NCBI GenBank assembly: GCA_017654935.2
Contig: CM065695.1
Span: forward strand, 37,120,431 to 37,184,430
Reading direction: 5' to 3'
From: Phymorhynchus buccinoides
Taxonomy: Eukaryota; Mollusca; Gastropoda; Neogastropoda; Raphitomidae
Length of the DNA stretch: 64,000 nucleotides
Shown in pieces: positions 11,258 through 24,515 of this stretch. The notes under the pieces were generated by a model. The model was given only the letters and a program-made list of their open reading frames with translations. It was not told the DNA's origin and ran no database searches. Both the position numbers and the translations under genes were made by a program. Every line of letters starts with the position of its first letter. The first letter of the stretch is position 1.

Positions 11258-11757
11258 NNNNNNNNNNNNNNNNNNNNNNNNNNNNNNNNNNNNNNNNNNN
11301 NNNNNNNNNNNNNNNNNNNNNNNNNNNNNNNNNNNNNNNNNNNNNNNNNNNNNNNNNNNNNNNNNNNNNNNNNNNNNNNNNNNNNNNNNNNNNNNNNNNN
11401 NNNNNNNNNNNNNNNNNNNNNNNNNNNNNNNNNNNNNNNNNNNNNNNNNNNNNNNNNNNNNNNNNNNNNNNNNNNNNNNNNNNNNNNNNNNNNNNNNNNN
11501 NNNNNNNNNNNNNNNNNNNNNNNNNNNNNNNNNNNNNNNNNNNNNNNNNNNNNNNNNNNNNNNNNNNNNNNNNNNNNNNNNNNNNNNNNNNNNNNNNNNN
11601 NNNNNNNNNNNNNNNNNNNNNNNNNNNNNNNNNNNNNNNNNNNNNNNNNNNNNNNNNNNNNNNNNNNNNNNNNNNNNNNNNNNNNNNNNNNNNNNNNNNN
11701 NNNNNNNNNNNNNNNNNNNNNNNNNNNNNNNNNNNNNNNNNNNNNNNNNNNNNNNNN
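11258..11757. other. Assembly gap (exactly 500 N)
   Basis: There are five hundred N in a row, a conventional placeholder length rather than a measured gap. Duplicated sequence ends directly on its left side and a GA microsatellite starts directly on its right side, so the assembly probably broke in or near the GA tract. Confidence 0.98.
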
Positions 11758-11951
<194 letters not shown>

Positions 11952-12106
11952 CAATATAACCATTATTAACTTATAACAATCAATCAAATAACAAAAATTG
12001 GAATACATCTCGTCATCAACAATCAATACACATGATAATAGTATCTCCACACATTACAATTGGTTAGATAGCTGTTAATATTCAATCAGAACAAGATAGA
12101 ATCAGG

Positions 12107-12262
<156 letters not shown>

Positions 12263-12343
12263 TAACAACTACACATCATGTCAACAGTACACACACCAGC
12301 CAATTTGTTCTTGACCAAGAACTAAAAAAATTCACAACATAAA

Positions 12344-12588
12344 ATGGCTTGGAGTCAAAACGGACCATCTTTACATAGTCCATTGATATATTATTGAACT
12401 TAGTACGAAAACTAATAACTTGCATACAAAAAAGACAGCAGAAATATAAAAAGAAAAAAACAACTTTATATATTTCTGCAGTCATTGTTTGGTACAAATT
12501 AATAGTTTTTGTAATATACAAATTGTATCTAGGTTCAATAATACGTCAATGAACTATCTAAAGATAGTCCGTTTTGACTCCAAGCCAT
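12344..12588. mobile_element. MITE with about 58-bp inverted arms
   Basis: The left arm begins ATGGCTTGGAGTCAAAACGG, and the reverse complement of the right arm begins identically. The arms stay alignable for about 58 bases with roughly six mismatches, around an AT-rich core. No ORF. This lies in the only unique DNA between the two duplicated copies. Confidence 0.7.
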
Positions 12589-13091
12589 CGAAATCATGTA
12601 TTTGCTACATGTACAAACAAATGGCTCCTGTGTAACCAAATACACTAAAAAGTAAAATACTATTACATTTAGGCACGCCTTCACACAACTAAAATAAGTT
12701 CATGTATAATTATAATTTTTTTAAACAAAGTTTATAGAAGAAAGAAAAAAAAAAGAAGAAAAAAAAAATTAGTATGTCAACCCCGTGACAATCTCATTTA
12801 CATACATGGGTGCTCCTGGGAAATTAAAAAAATCCTGCAAGGTAGGGGGTCCAGGGGACGCCCAGACCCCAGCGGAGTGCAGGGACAGCGCCCCTCTTGG
12901 GGGTTCCGGGGGGCAATGCCCCCTGGAAGCTGAAGGGAAACAACAGTTTCCAATGTAATTCACTTCTGGCTAAACTTCATGACCTCTAACCAGCAAAATG
13001 CATCTTTCAACTTCTCATAAACTTCACGACCTCTATAACCAAAAAAATGCATCTTCTCAAATTCTCATAATCCTGAACGCCAGGACTCCAG

Positions 13092-14010
13092 GCACTTCAG
13101 GACATCCAGGACAAAAAATCCTGAACTTCAGGACATCCTGGACAACAAAATCCTGAACTTCAGGACATCCTGGACAACAAAATCCTGAACTTCAGGACAT
13201 CCAGGACAACAAAATCCTGAACTTCAGGACATCCAGGACAACAAAATCCTGAACTTCAGGACATCCAGGACAACAAAATCCTGAACTTCAGGACATCCAG
13301 GACAACAAAATCCTGAACTTCAGGACATCCAGGACAACAAAAATCCTGAACTTCAGGACATCCAGGACAACAAAATCCTGAACTTCAGGACATCCTGGAC
13401 AACAAAATCCTGAACTTCAGGACATCCTGGACAACAAAATCCTGAACTTCAGGACATCCAGGACAACAAAATCCTGAACTTCAGGACATCCTGGACAACA
13501 AAATCCTGAACTTCAGAACATCCAGGACAACAACATCCTGAACTTCAGGACATCCAGGACAACAAAATCCTGAACTTCAGGACATCCTGGACAACAAAAT
13601 CATGAACTTCAGGACATCCAGGACAACAAAATCCTGAACTTCAGAACAACATCCTGTACTTCAGGATCCTGGACAACAAAATCCTGAACTTCAGGACATC
13701 AAGGACAACAAAATCCTGAACTTCAGGACAACAACAAAATCATGTACTTCAGGACATCCTGGACAACAAAATCCTGAACTTCAGGACATCCAGGACAACA
13801 AAATCCTGAACTTCAGGACAACAAAATCCTGTACTTCAGGACATCCTGGACAACAAAATCCTGAACTTCAGGACATCCTGGACAACAAAATCCTGAACTT
13901 CAGGACATCCTGGACAACAAAATCCTGAACTTCAGGACATCCAGGACAACAAAATCCTGAACTTCAGGACATCCTGGACAACAAAATCCTGAACTTCAGG
14001 ACATCCTGAA
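13092..14010. repeat. Regular 32-bp minisatellite, copy B
   Basis: About 28 tandem copies of a 32-bp unit containing ACATCCAGGACAACAAAATC and CTGAACTTC. Most units differ only at CCAGG versus CCTGG. This is the allele or paralogue of the irregular array near 500-1590. Confidence 0.93.
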
Positions 14011-14379
14011 AGAAGGAGCATCCATGTACATACCCTGGGAAAGTTTGATGAAAGCCAATTGGATATGTGTTAGTGTATCAGAGTCTGTGCATATTTAAGA
14101 ACACTTCCATGCGGAAACCTGTTTGCAATCCACAAATAAAGTAAAAGTAAGAAATAAGCGAATGGGTAATGTGGATGGGTTTCCGCATGCAATGTGCACA
14201 CTCCATATTTCTTACTTTCATTTTTTTTTTTTTTTACGGATTGCAGACGGGTTTCTGTACGGAAGTTTTTGTAAACTTGCACACAGCCTTAGATTCATAG
14301 TAAACTTCACTAATGAGACGTCTGGGCACTCTTACACCCTTAGAAGAGAACATCGCCCTCTAGCTCCATGACTCAGAGC

Positions 14380-14975
14380 TACCAGGGAGGGGGTCTATGA
14401 AGTACTAACATTCTAAAGGACCCTCTAAAAGAATAATCAGGGGTCCCAGGGATGCACTAGACAAATTCTTTTTAGCATTCGCAATGCCACTGGGACCCTT
14501 TATCACTCCTCTAGGACTCTCTAAACTGTAAGTGAAGGAGTCCCTGGGACCCCTTTGCGGGACGATTGGGAGCCCTCTGACTAAGCCATTTGTACCGCTA
14601 GTGAGGGTAGTTGTTTGGTAGACCTCCGTGGTTGCTGAATCAGGATGTACTGGACTTGCAGTTTGACTCATTAAGGAACGAGTCCCTGGGACCCCTTGTT
14701 TTGCGGGACGATTGGGAGCCCTGCTGACTAAGCCATTTTTACCGCTAGTGAGGGTAGTTGTTTGGTAGACCTCATACGTGGTTGCTGAATCAGGATGTAC
14801 TGGACTCTGCAGTCAAACTGACTCATTAAGTGAAGGAGTCCCTGGGACCCCTTGTTTTGCGGGACGATTGGGAGCCCCCTAAGCCATTTTTAACGCTAGT
14901 GAGGGTAGTTGTTTGGTAGACCTCATACGTGGTTGCTGAATCAGGATGTACTGGACTCTGCAGTCAAAACTCATT
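14380..14975. repeat. CAGGGCTCCC-family MITE with tandemly amplified right end, copy B
   Basis: Same structure as 1955-2610: one element followed by about three copies of its right end plus flank, starting near 14529, 14676 and 14827. Small deletions differ from copy A. Confidence 0.7.
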
Positions 14976-14989
14976 AGGAGGCCATTTAA

Positions 14990-15229
14990 CCCTTTCAACG
15001 CTAGCTATTCCTCAGCCAAAATTTACCATTAAACTTACCCGGGTAGAGAAAATATTTCGTCTGCAATATTGGGGATTCCTCAGTAAAATGCATAAAATAG
15101 GGCACATCCTTACCTCCCACAATTAAGAACATAAGGTCACTGGATACCAGATCCTCGTTTGATGCCTTTCAGTGACATGGGTGTTAAATGATTGTGGTGC
15201 CAAGAGGCGACAGTGGCGATGAAAGAGTT
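14990..15229. mobile_element. Degenerate piggyBac-like MITE, copy B
   Basis: TTAA at 14986-14989 followed by CCCTTTCAACGC; the right end is decayed to GATGAAAGAGTT before TTAA. Counterpart of 2618-2859. Confidence 0.5.
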
Positions 15230-15566
15230 TTAAAGTGCAGTGTCTTCTGTTGCGGGCTGTCTCCTCACAATCTCACATTGCTTGCTCCTTAATCACACGG
15301 CTTAATTACTCTTTGCTTGCTCCCTGCAAGCATGTGAACCTGGCCTTGTGCTGTCCAGGCTCAGAGTGAGCAGGCAGATGTAATACCCCTGAAAGGTCCA
15401 TGGGAGTTGCTCATACCTAAACCATAACAACAGCAGCAGCAGCAATGGCAAAATCGACAAGTCACAACAACTAAAGTAAACCAAACAACAACAAAAAATT
15501 GTGATGGCACCCATTCCACCCACACTGGATCATCACAAATGGCAATTCTTCATAAATCCACTTTAA

Positions 15567-15789
15567 CCCTTTCACCGCCAGCCATTTGTCAGCCAAATAT
15601 TTCCATTAAATTTACCTGGGTAGAGAACAAAATCCATGCAGTATTGAAATATATAAAATAAGGTCTATCCTTACTTCCCAAAACTAAGACAATAGGGTGT
15701 TTGGATAATAGACCCCAATTTGATGTCTTTTAGTGACATAGGTATTATAATCACTGTGGTGCTAAAATGCGACATTGGCGGTGAAAGGG
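15567..15789. mobile_element. piggyBac-like MITE with TTAA target site, copy B
   Basis: Ends CCCTTTCACCGCCA and TGGCGGTGAAAGGG abut TTAA at 15563-15566 and 15790-15793. It is about 20 bp shorter than its counterpart 3197-3440 because of internal deletions, one of them near base 15640. Confidence 0.8.
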
Positions 15790-15851
15790 TTAAATAAGCA
15801 AAAGAAGCTCAAACACAAACACAATTACATAGATCTTCATGTAGATAAAAT

Positions 15852-18122
15852 CTATATCCCATCTTTCTCCTCTGACTTTTCAAATTCATCCATGTCCGCC
15901 TGGAGAACGTCCTTGAACCTGACCAGGTCTTTGAGGGGTTCAGGAAGGGGCAGGGCATCGATCCTCTCTGACCGTCCTGGCCGACAGCCCACGCTGTGAG
16001 ACACTGCTAACCGCGCCAGGTGTTCTAGTCGGGAAGGTGTGGCAGCAGCCTCCTCTATGTATCTGGAACCAGTTTCCCAAACCTGATCCCCATCCAGGTC
16101 GTGCCGTACACAGGAAGCCTCTTGAACTTGCCTCAATTTTTGGTGAGTGAAAGCTCCACAGGCCAGCATCAGCTTGACAATGCGCAGCCTGCCGGATTCT
16201 ATGGCTTCCAGCAAGGGGCAGTGGTGTACAAAATCGTCAATATCATAGAGGCTATCCACCACAAAGGGCATGTGTCTCTGAACTGTGGATAGACCTGACA
16301 AGATCATTAAACAAATTAGCTTAATCAAGATCAGCCTTTCTTCCGAACACACATCATCTGAAACATAAACAGCTTCAAACAGCAAGGACCACTGTTCAGT
16401 CTGTACCCCGTTGAAATTGGCACCAAAACCTGGATCCACACGTTTCATTAGCAACTTGGCAAGATCCACCTGGTTGTGCTGAACAGCATACTTCAGACTC
16501 TCCTGAAGAGTGGCCAGATCAGTGCACCTTGGCAGCAGCTCCTTGACAACTACAGGATCTGGTCGAAAACGAGCCATTTTAAGGATGTTGTTCAGCACAG
16601 TCGGATTGTCACATCGTTGATGGTACTCTTGAATGTAAATCTCGTTACGGTTTTGCAGAACAAGAGCCCAGTCCAACAGACCTTGACCCTCATACACCTT
16701 GGCAAAAGGGTCAGAAATAAACTCTTTAAAATCGAAACGAATTAGAGAGTATCGCACATTTTCATCATTCAAAGGAACCATTTTCAAAAGTGCAGCACCA
16801 ACAGCATAAGCCTTTAGCTTGGAAGCCTTGTTTGCAGTTTGTATAAAGGTCCTGGCTTTCAGATTCAGACTGGACTGTGTGCTGACCAAGGTTTCCACCA
16901 ATGGCCAGTCTTCAGTGACCACAGCCAGGGCAAATGTCAGGTGGATGTGATTGCTGTCCAGGCACCATTGCTTCATAGTGGACATACTCGTCATCCACTG
17001 CTCCTCTCCCATGCCCTCAAAGTCTGAGGCCTTCAGAGTCTTCTCCAGGTCCACTTGACTGCCTTTGATGAGATGTTCTAAAGCCGGAGCAATGCCAGGA
17101 CATGTGGAGCAATCAAACAGCATTTTGACCATCACCCTCTCCACTATTTCAAACAGTTTCACAGACCATATGTCGTGCTGTCTACATACTGATGAAACAG
17201 AGAACAGCATATCCCACTGTTTGTTGTCAATGATAATGTTCAGAAGAAGCAGGAATACAGAGAAATATGTGTACATAAAGTAATCCATTTTCTTCTCACA
17301 AAGACTGGAAATTAAGCCTAACCTTTTCCCTCTTACTACAGAGAAGCAGGCAAAGGCAAAATCTTCCCTTCCTGATTGACTCAAGTCGATTTCAGAATGA
17401 TCAAGCCTTGCAGTGCACATTGCTATAAAACAGTCAGCGCAGTCTGATCTCACGCACTCCTCAATGGCCTCTCTGAATAGTCTGCTCTTGTAAGTTGTGT
17501 CAGAACAAGCGTTGAACTGTTCAACGTAGGCGTTCATGCTGAAATATGAAGCAAAAACATGCAGAGCAAGACTTTTCTCTCCCTGAATATACAAACTGTT
17601 ATACAGCCAATTGAGCTTGTCACAGCCCCCATCCTCCTTTCTCTGCTGATGGATGAACGTTTTGAAGACATGCCTACTTCGCGGACAATCCCCCATCAGC
17701 TGACCCAGAGCTTGTCCATCCTTCAGCTGAACCGCAAAGTTGAAGGCTTCCACCAGTCCCGAGTCACTGACCACATCTTTCTGCAGAAGGTACTGAGTGA
17801 CGTCTCCAAGGCGATATTTGAGGGATGCCTTCAACAGCAGGCCTCTCACGCCTCCAGGAACGCCGCTGGCAGGACCCAGGTCCAGTTTGTCAGAATCCTG
17901 CAGCAATTCAAGAAGCACCAGCTTCTGTTGGTCACAAGAAGCCACAGCGCCGTCAACCACTCGCTCCAGCTGCCTCAAACTCAGCCCTTCCTTCACCAGA
18001 GCCAACACCAGCATCCAATCGCTGGTTCTTATCGCCCTGCTCAGGTCCAATTCCATCCTGTCTAAGTCTTTGCTCGCTTCTAGCATGTCCACAGCAAACG
18101 GTTTGCTTTCTTGTTGCAGCAT
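15852..18122 (-). CDS. SOCS-box protein with ankyrin-like helices (ASB-like), copy B
   Basis: A 756-codon intronless minus-strand frame, the counterpart of 3503-5773. The predicted protein differs at six residues: V16A, R67K, a T-to-I and an H-to-Y change near residues 493-498, Q674H and P680Q. There are no frameshifts or stops in either copy, while the surrounding non-coding DNA carries many indels. That contrast is what coding constraint would produce. The SOCS box (about 695-737) with its LPLP motif and the ankyrin-like segment (about 633-662) are unchanged. Upstream of the ATG the same open, Cys-rich 23-codon extension is present. If the two segments are alleles, this is the same gene; if they are paralogues, both look functional. 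Predicted role: substrate receptor for an Elongin B/C-Cullin ubiquitin ligase. Confidence 0.85.
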   Translation of the reverse strand: MLQQESKPFAVDMLEASKDLDRMELDLSRAIRTSDWMLVLALVKEGLSLRQLERVVDGAVASCDQQKLVLLELLQDSDKLDLGPASGVPGGVRGLLLKASLKYRLGDVTQYLLQKDVVSDSGLVEAFNFAVQLKDGQALGQLMGDCPRSRHVFKTFIHQQRKEDGGCDKLNWLYNSLYIQGEKSLALHVFASYFSMNAYVEQFNACSDTTYKSRLFREAIEECVRSDCADCFIAMCTARLDHSEIDLSQSGREDFAFACFSVVRGKRLGLISSLCEKKMDYFMYTYFSVFLLLLNIIIDNKQWDMLFSVSSVCRQHDIWSVKLFEIVERVMVKMLFDCSTCPGIAPALEHLIKGSQVDLEKTLKASDFEGMGEEQWMTSMSTMKQWCLDSNHIHLTFALAVVTEDWPLVETLVSTQSSLNLKARTFIQTANKASKLKAYAVGAALLKMVPLNDENVRYSLIRFDFKEFISDPFAKVYEGQGLLDWALVLQNRNEIYIQEYHQRCDNPTVLNNILKMARFRPDPVVVKELLPRCTDLATLQESLKYAVQHNQVDLAKLLMKRVDPGFGANFNGVQTEQWSLLFEAVYVSDDVCSEERLILIKLICLMILSGLSTVQRHMPFVVDSLYDIDDFVHHCPLLEAIESGRLRIVKLMLACGAFTHQKLRQVQEASCVRHDLDGDQVWETGSRYIEEAAATPSRLEHLARLAVSHSVGCRPGRSERIDALPLPEPLKDLVRFKDVLQADMDEFEKSEEKDGI

Positions 18123-18885
18123 GTTGCATTCCTCGCATTTGGCAAAACAGCAAAAGACCTTGCTACAGACTTGCTCTCGGCTCCATTCAGTGTTGATTCT
18201 TTTTCATGTTTTTGTTGTTGTTCAGGAAATCGATTCTTTTTAAACTGGAATAGATATGAAAAACCACAAATCATTTTCTTAAAAAACCCTAAACTGGTCA
18301 CAATTGCATTAAATTTGTATCATAAACTCTCTCTCCCTCTCTCTGTAGTGTGTTGAAGATATTGATATAGCAGTACACCAACTTCAAAATGGAAAGGCAT
18401 ATAAAATACGATTTTTTTAAAATTTTATCAGACCCTGGGACTGACATGTCAATATATTTTCAGTATTTTCGTTTTACACTATTTTACTGATAATTACCAG
18501 TAAACGTGATCACTATGTATGTGTGCAAAGTTTCTTGAATGTTAATTTTTTTTTTTCCACACAAGAATGATGCCAGAACAGTTTCTTCTTCAGCACATGA
18601 TCTGAAAAATAATGTCTTAAACATTCATTATTTTTCTTGTATGTAATCAAACAATAAATTACACCAAAATAACATTTTCTTTCTTTCTGTTGATATCAAA
18701 TCCAATATTATTGCTAAAAAAAAATCTTTTTAACACACATAGATTGTCACCAGAAACACAGCCGTAAAACAAAGAGCGCAATTCAAACTGTTTATTACTA
18801 GTTCTATACAATAATCAGTGCCGATCATCCAGGCGGTCTAAGTACTTATGATATCACAATATCAGTTTCTATCTGTATTACCAGT

Positions 18886-19020
18886 CAGAGCTCCCAGGGA
18901 CCCCCATTTGGGGGTCAATGAAGCACTAAAATTCTAAAGGACCCTCTATAAGAATGTGCAGAAAAATTCTTTTTAGCATTCACAATGCCACTGGGACCCT
19001 CTATCTCCCCTCACGGACAG
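18886..19020 (+). mobile_element. Truncated CAGGGCTCCC-family MITE, copy B
   Basis: Counterpart of 6546-6690: left half only, with GAGCTCCCAGGGACCCCC and GGGACCCTCTATC motifs. Confidence 0.6.
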
Positions 19021-19069
19021 AGATGTGAATGTATTATTAATGACATAATTACGTTGCCAACATAGCTAG

Positions 19070-19200
19070 GTTTCCCAAGTCTGCCCCCCCCCCCTCCTCA
19101 CCCCCCCCAAAAAAAAATTGGGTAGGCGATGCGCTTGCGGCGACGCTCTCTCCAGGGGAGAGCAGCCCGAATTTAACAGAGATAAGTCTCTATGATATGA
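19070..19200 (+). repeat. 3' part of a tRNA-derived SINE, copy B
   Basis: Counterpart of 6736-6905; the C-rich linker is reduced here and about 50 bases shorter. Confidence 0.55.
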
Positions 19201-20026
19201 CTATTCCAAATCAAATGCACATAAGCCTGATGATTTATCCAAGTTATAGGCCTAAGCATCAAAATCTTCACGAATTCGTTGAGAATGCTGAAACTGAAAG
19301 AAAGAAGAGTAGAAAACCACGTGGAAGTGGGTGCACGTTTTCAGCCGTGCCGCAAAACTTACAAAACTCAAAACTATCCGCGCTGTTTCTTCTGATGAGT
19401 CAGTCACTGATGAAATCGGATTATTCACACTTCGATATAAAATTTAATTCTTTTTGAACTACTACACAAATCAATACACTTACCGATCAGTCCAGAGTTG
19501 AACTTAATTAAACTGGGCATCAATTTAAAACAGCTCCGCTTCGCGCACTTCTTCCCAGCTGATCAGGAACTTTCCCGGATGTGGAGCCAATGACTTACTT
19601 TTAGTTATGTGGGTAAAGCTGACGAAAAATGTCTTTACACCCAAACCTGGCCAAAGACTTCTGAATCTGAATCTGGCTACGCTGCTCTGTCCCACTGGAC
19701 ACTTATACAGCGCTGTGCGATGCGACAGAAAGAAAAATAAACCAAACTAAAAATCAACACAAAAACAAAGGAACTAAAAATAGAAGTCTCCCCAGTGGTT
19801 CATGTCTCAGGTCAGGCCAATACGGCTACCGTAGCGGCCCCTGGGGACGTACCCCGACCGGCACAACCCCAACCAATAGGCCTGTATTTATTACGTGTGT
19901 CACTCTGTATGTGCAGTGTGTATGTTTGTGTGTGTGAAAGGTGCACTATGTTTGGTTATTTCAGTGGAAGCATATATTTGTGACCACATACCGCTCAAGG
20001 TTATCTGGAAAGACAGGAACATTTGC

Positions 20027-20190
20027 AGCAGAATACGCATGCGAGTCCTGGACATTGACAGCTAACCTACAGAGAAGGATCCAAGCAGTGGAAATGAGAT
20101 GCTACAGAAGACTCCTAGGCATCTGATATCTGGACCACATCACCAAGGAAGACATACTAAGGACCATCAAACAAGCCACAGACCATTACC
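20027..20190 (+). pseudogene. LINE reverse-transcriptase C-terminal fragment, copy B
   Basis: Counterpart of 7737-7905 with the same ESWTLTA.LQRRIQAVEMRC core. The frame is closed by TGA shortly after YRRLLGI (CTCATATC in copy A reads CTGATATC here). Confidence 0.7.
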
Positions 20191-20288
20191 AATGGTGTGG
20201 TAACAAAAAATATGCTTCCATTTCAGTGGTGGTCAAGAAAGAGTAGATGTCTTATCTGTTTATTTCACGTGTATTTGTGGGTGTACAG

Positions 20289-21011
<723 letters not shown>

Positions 21012-21541
21012 ATGAAATTAAAATAGTTATCCAAATGCACCAACAAAAAGCATGTCTGTGGTATTTGAGCCTTGCAGCTTTATTACATTACCTAATACAG
21101 GTTTAACACATGTATACATGCATCATACAATAATATATATATGTATATATATATAGGCTTATGCCACAACACTATATTTACAATGCGCTGCAATCTTGTG
21201 CCGTTGTACTAGTAGTGCTGACATCTACTGAGAATAATGTAACACTTGGTTTCGTTTTAATATGACTAAAACTTTCATACTTTTCTCTGGAAAAAACACA
21301 AAAACTGGAGCCACTGGAACCTTTGCTTAATTTTTTACATAATAGTAATAATAATAATTTTGTTTCATACAACGCTAAAATCCATACAGTAGTGTGCTCA
21401 ATGCCTTTACAAAAGCAACATTAAAACATGCATTAACATCAGCGGTTTTCTTGTGTTGTTGTCGTTGGGCTGTTTTGTGCCTTTTCTTTTTTGTTTGTTG
21501 TTTGTTTTTTGTTTGGTCAATGCTTTTTTGTTTGTGGCTCA

Positions 21542-22227
21542 AGCCACAAACCTATAACTCACTTTGTCGGTCGGTCGGTCCAAAATTGTCGCACATTTTG
21601 ACAAAATTGTCGCACTTCAAATCGAGGCTGCACGTCAAATTGAGGCCACTCTTTAAAATGATGTATTTTAAAGCGTACAAAATAATAAACATACGTAATA
21701 CAGACACTACAACAGACACGACGAGTATGCGGTGCTTCTTTTGATGAGTATAAGTAGGATACATAGTTTTAAATGTTTTCCAAAAGATATAAAAAGTTAC
21801 GAAATGGTGCAGAGATAACATTCTGGTTTACAGATTAAAATTATTGAAAAGCCAGGGGAGGTGACTCATAATTGGAGTGGTAAGAATAGACCGCGTGCCA
21901 CAAACTATTGCGATTTAGCGCTTGTTTTTATATTTGCCTACTTTCTTTTCTGACTTAAAATGTTATATAAAGGAAAAAACAATGATTAGAGTGTTGTTTC
22001 TTATTACCAAGTTAAATGGCCAAAGGTAAAAAAAAAAAAAGAAACAAGCGCGGATTCGCAATCGTTTGTGGCGTGCGACAAGTGAAAACGAAACATCATT
22101 TTAAAGAGCAGCCTCAATTTGAAGTGCAGCCTCGATTTGAAGTGCGACAATTTTGTAGCCTCGATTTCAAGTGCGACAATTTTGGACCAACCAACAGACA
22201 GACAAAGTGAGTTATAGGTTTGTGGCT
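21542..22227. mobile_element. Foldback-type inverted-repeat element, copy B (longer spacer)
   Basis: Same terminal arms as 8666-9049 (AGCCACAAACCTATAACTCA at one end, its reverse complement at the other), but with 323 extra bases at 21782-22104. The extra piece holds no recognisable frame. The longer form is more likely ancestral, with copy A having lost internal sequence. Confidence 0.7.
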
Positions 22228-22575
22228 AACAAAAAGGGACATTTTAAGTTCTCTAATGGTGTGTGTGTGTGTGTGTGTGTGTATGCGTCTGTGTGCGTTT
22301 GCATGCACATGTGCCCATGTGTTAATATGTGTGCTTTTTTTCTTTTGCTCGGACTGAGGCGAAAATTGTAATATTAAAAGTGCATGTGCTTGGATATATC
22401 CAATACATACTCCCTGATATCAGCTTTGTGACCCAAAGTAAACTGATCTGAGATCATTGCAGCTTGCACACTATCGCTGTATCAAAACTTAAAAGTCCAA
22501 ACTGAACGCACTGACAAGCACACTATGGTGAGTACACATTCACTGGCACTCATACACACACATACATGTACACAC

Positions 22576-22758
22576 CAGGCATGTTAGTGAGGGCAAAGTG
22601 GTTTTCAAGGAAAATGGCCGGGGGTCCAGGGGGACGAAGAAAATTCAATAAATGAGTGATATTTTCACTTTTTCATGCCATTTCAATGCATTTTTTAATA
22701 ATTTTGTTTCAAACTGTTTCGCGGATTTTCCGCGATTCGTGGAGGTCTACCATGCCTG
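22576..22758. mobile_element. hAT-like MITE with CAGGCATG ends, copy B
   Basis: Counterpart of 9410-9598, with CAGGCATGTTAG and CTACCATGCCTG ends in AC-rich flanks. Confidence 0.6.
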
Positions 22759-22865
22759 ACACACACACACACACTGAGAGTTGCACACAGTAAGATATTG
22801 GTCTTATGCACCGCATTTTTTCTGACTATAAGGCGCACCTGATTACAAAGCACACCCCACACAGC

Positions 22866-22985
22866 TTACACTTCTTCTTCTGCGTTCCCAGGCCATATGG
22901 CTATAATGGGTAAGGTACATATGTGTCCGGTTTTCAGTTTTCACTGGTCTCCCTGTTGTGCACAGCCGACATATTCCGATTTCAG
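22866..22985 (-). repeat. SINE-like repeat with GAA tail, copy B, first insertion
   Basis: Counterpart of 9718-9850. The tail side reads CTTCTTCTTCTGCGTTCCCA on the plus strand, cleaner than in copy A. Confidence 0.65.
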
Positions 22986-23569
22986 AGTACCTTCTTGTGC
23001 ATAAAATATGGCACTTAAGTGTAAGAAGAGTGAACAAATATATTCTAAACTGTCCACTTATTCACTCTTGCTTCATTCTTCACTTTTGAGACACATCATA
23101 TTTTTGTTTATTTATTTACTTGTGTGATTGCTAATAAATTCTTTCCAAAAGATCTTTTTCAGCGCAAAACACTAAATCAGAAGAAAACAAATGTTGTTAC
23201 TGATACTTCTTCCTTATATGTAGTTATGATCGTTTTTGTTTTCCATAATTCATTTTGTTTTCAAAAGAAATCACAGCATAAATGAACACAGAAACAACCA
23301 ACCATCAAAAAGTGTTAATTTAAAATTTTAAAAAGCAGCATATACTTGGTGTATAGAAATAGCGGAAACACAATAAACGAAAGACAAACAACAGTCATCA
23401 TCAAAATCCTGGCAGCTTATGTCCACAAATTATTCTTCTTCTGTGTTCCCAATCAATCAATCAATATTTTTTGTCCATTTTACAGTAAATTCTTTTTGCA
23501 GTGATAAAACAATCAACAAAACAACACAATAAAGACAAAGACATAGTGTGTAGGAAAGACAAAAAATAT

Positions 23570-23880
23570 GGACATAATAGGTAAGGTACATATGTGTCCG
23601 GTTTTCAGTTTTCACTGGTCTCCCCGCTGCGTACAGCCGACACATTCTGATTTTGGAGGAGCTCAAAGGAGACAAAACTATTTGGAAGATTTTTTTCAAA
23701 GGCAGGAGAATGGGCCAATAAGTCAGAAAGATAGTAGATAATAGAAAGCAAATGGAAAAGGTAGAGTCAAAGAGACTGGCAGATTAGAGGAGGTTACAAT
23801 CACAGAACTTCCAGAAGGTGGGTGAACTATTTTTACAGTATCCCCATGGGGAGTGTCCACAAATAAATTACAAAGTTGAA
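23570..23880 (-). repeat. SINE-like repeat, copy B, second insertion
   Basis: Counterpart of 10440-10770, containing GGTAAGGTACATATGTGTCC, CCGCTGCGTACAGCCGAC and the long body motifs. Confidence 0.6.
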
Positions 23881-24429
23881 ACATCTAATTTCAGCTTACC
23901 TAAAATGAATGAGGTCAATACACTCTCACAGGCACAGTGTAACACTTCACACATAAATGAAGTTCAACTATTGAGGTTTTGAAATAGAAGCTGCCCCTTT
24001 TCAATTTCAATTATGAAAAAAAAAGATCCAGTCAGGAAAGGTGTTTAAGGTTTAAACATGTAAATCACACATTATGACCAAACAATGCAAGAACATTATA
24101 AAACAAACTTTTAGGAAAAGGAAACAAAGCAGAAACGTTACTGACTGACTTTTACTGTATGTTACAGCCATTGACATTATCTATATACGTAAAGAGTGCA
24201 GGTTAAAATTTAAAATAATAATAAGCAAAGACTTAAAGAAAAACATTTGTAAGAAATCAGGAACCAACCATTCTGTCAATTTGTTTTACAATTATTAATT
24301 CAATGGTTTACGGTATGCTGATTTGCGCTCACAGACACTGAAACGCACATTAAACATGAAAATTCAGTTGCACGGAAAAAGCCCCTTTTTCTTAACCAAT
24401 CTGAAGACAGCAAAGTAATCTAATCATGC

Positions 24430-24515
24430 TCTTTTAATAATAATAATAATAATGACAATCTATATAGCGCTTATTCTCCTTACAGGGCTCTAAGCGCTTC
24501 ACAAAGAAGTTAAAA
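24430..24515 (-). repeat. L2/CORE-like retroelement 3' tail
   Basis: A TAA trinucleotide run followed by TATATAGCGCTTATTCTCCT and CTCTAAGCGCTTCACAAAG. In reverse complement this is the common animal LINE/SINE 3' tail (AAGCGCTTAGAGCC ... AGCGCTATATA + ATT repeats). A matching plus-strand copy is at 59565-59635. Confidence 0.65.
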
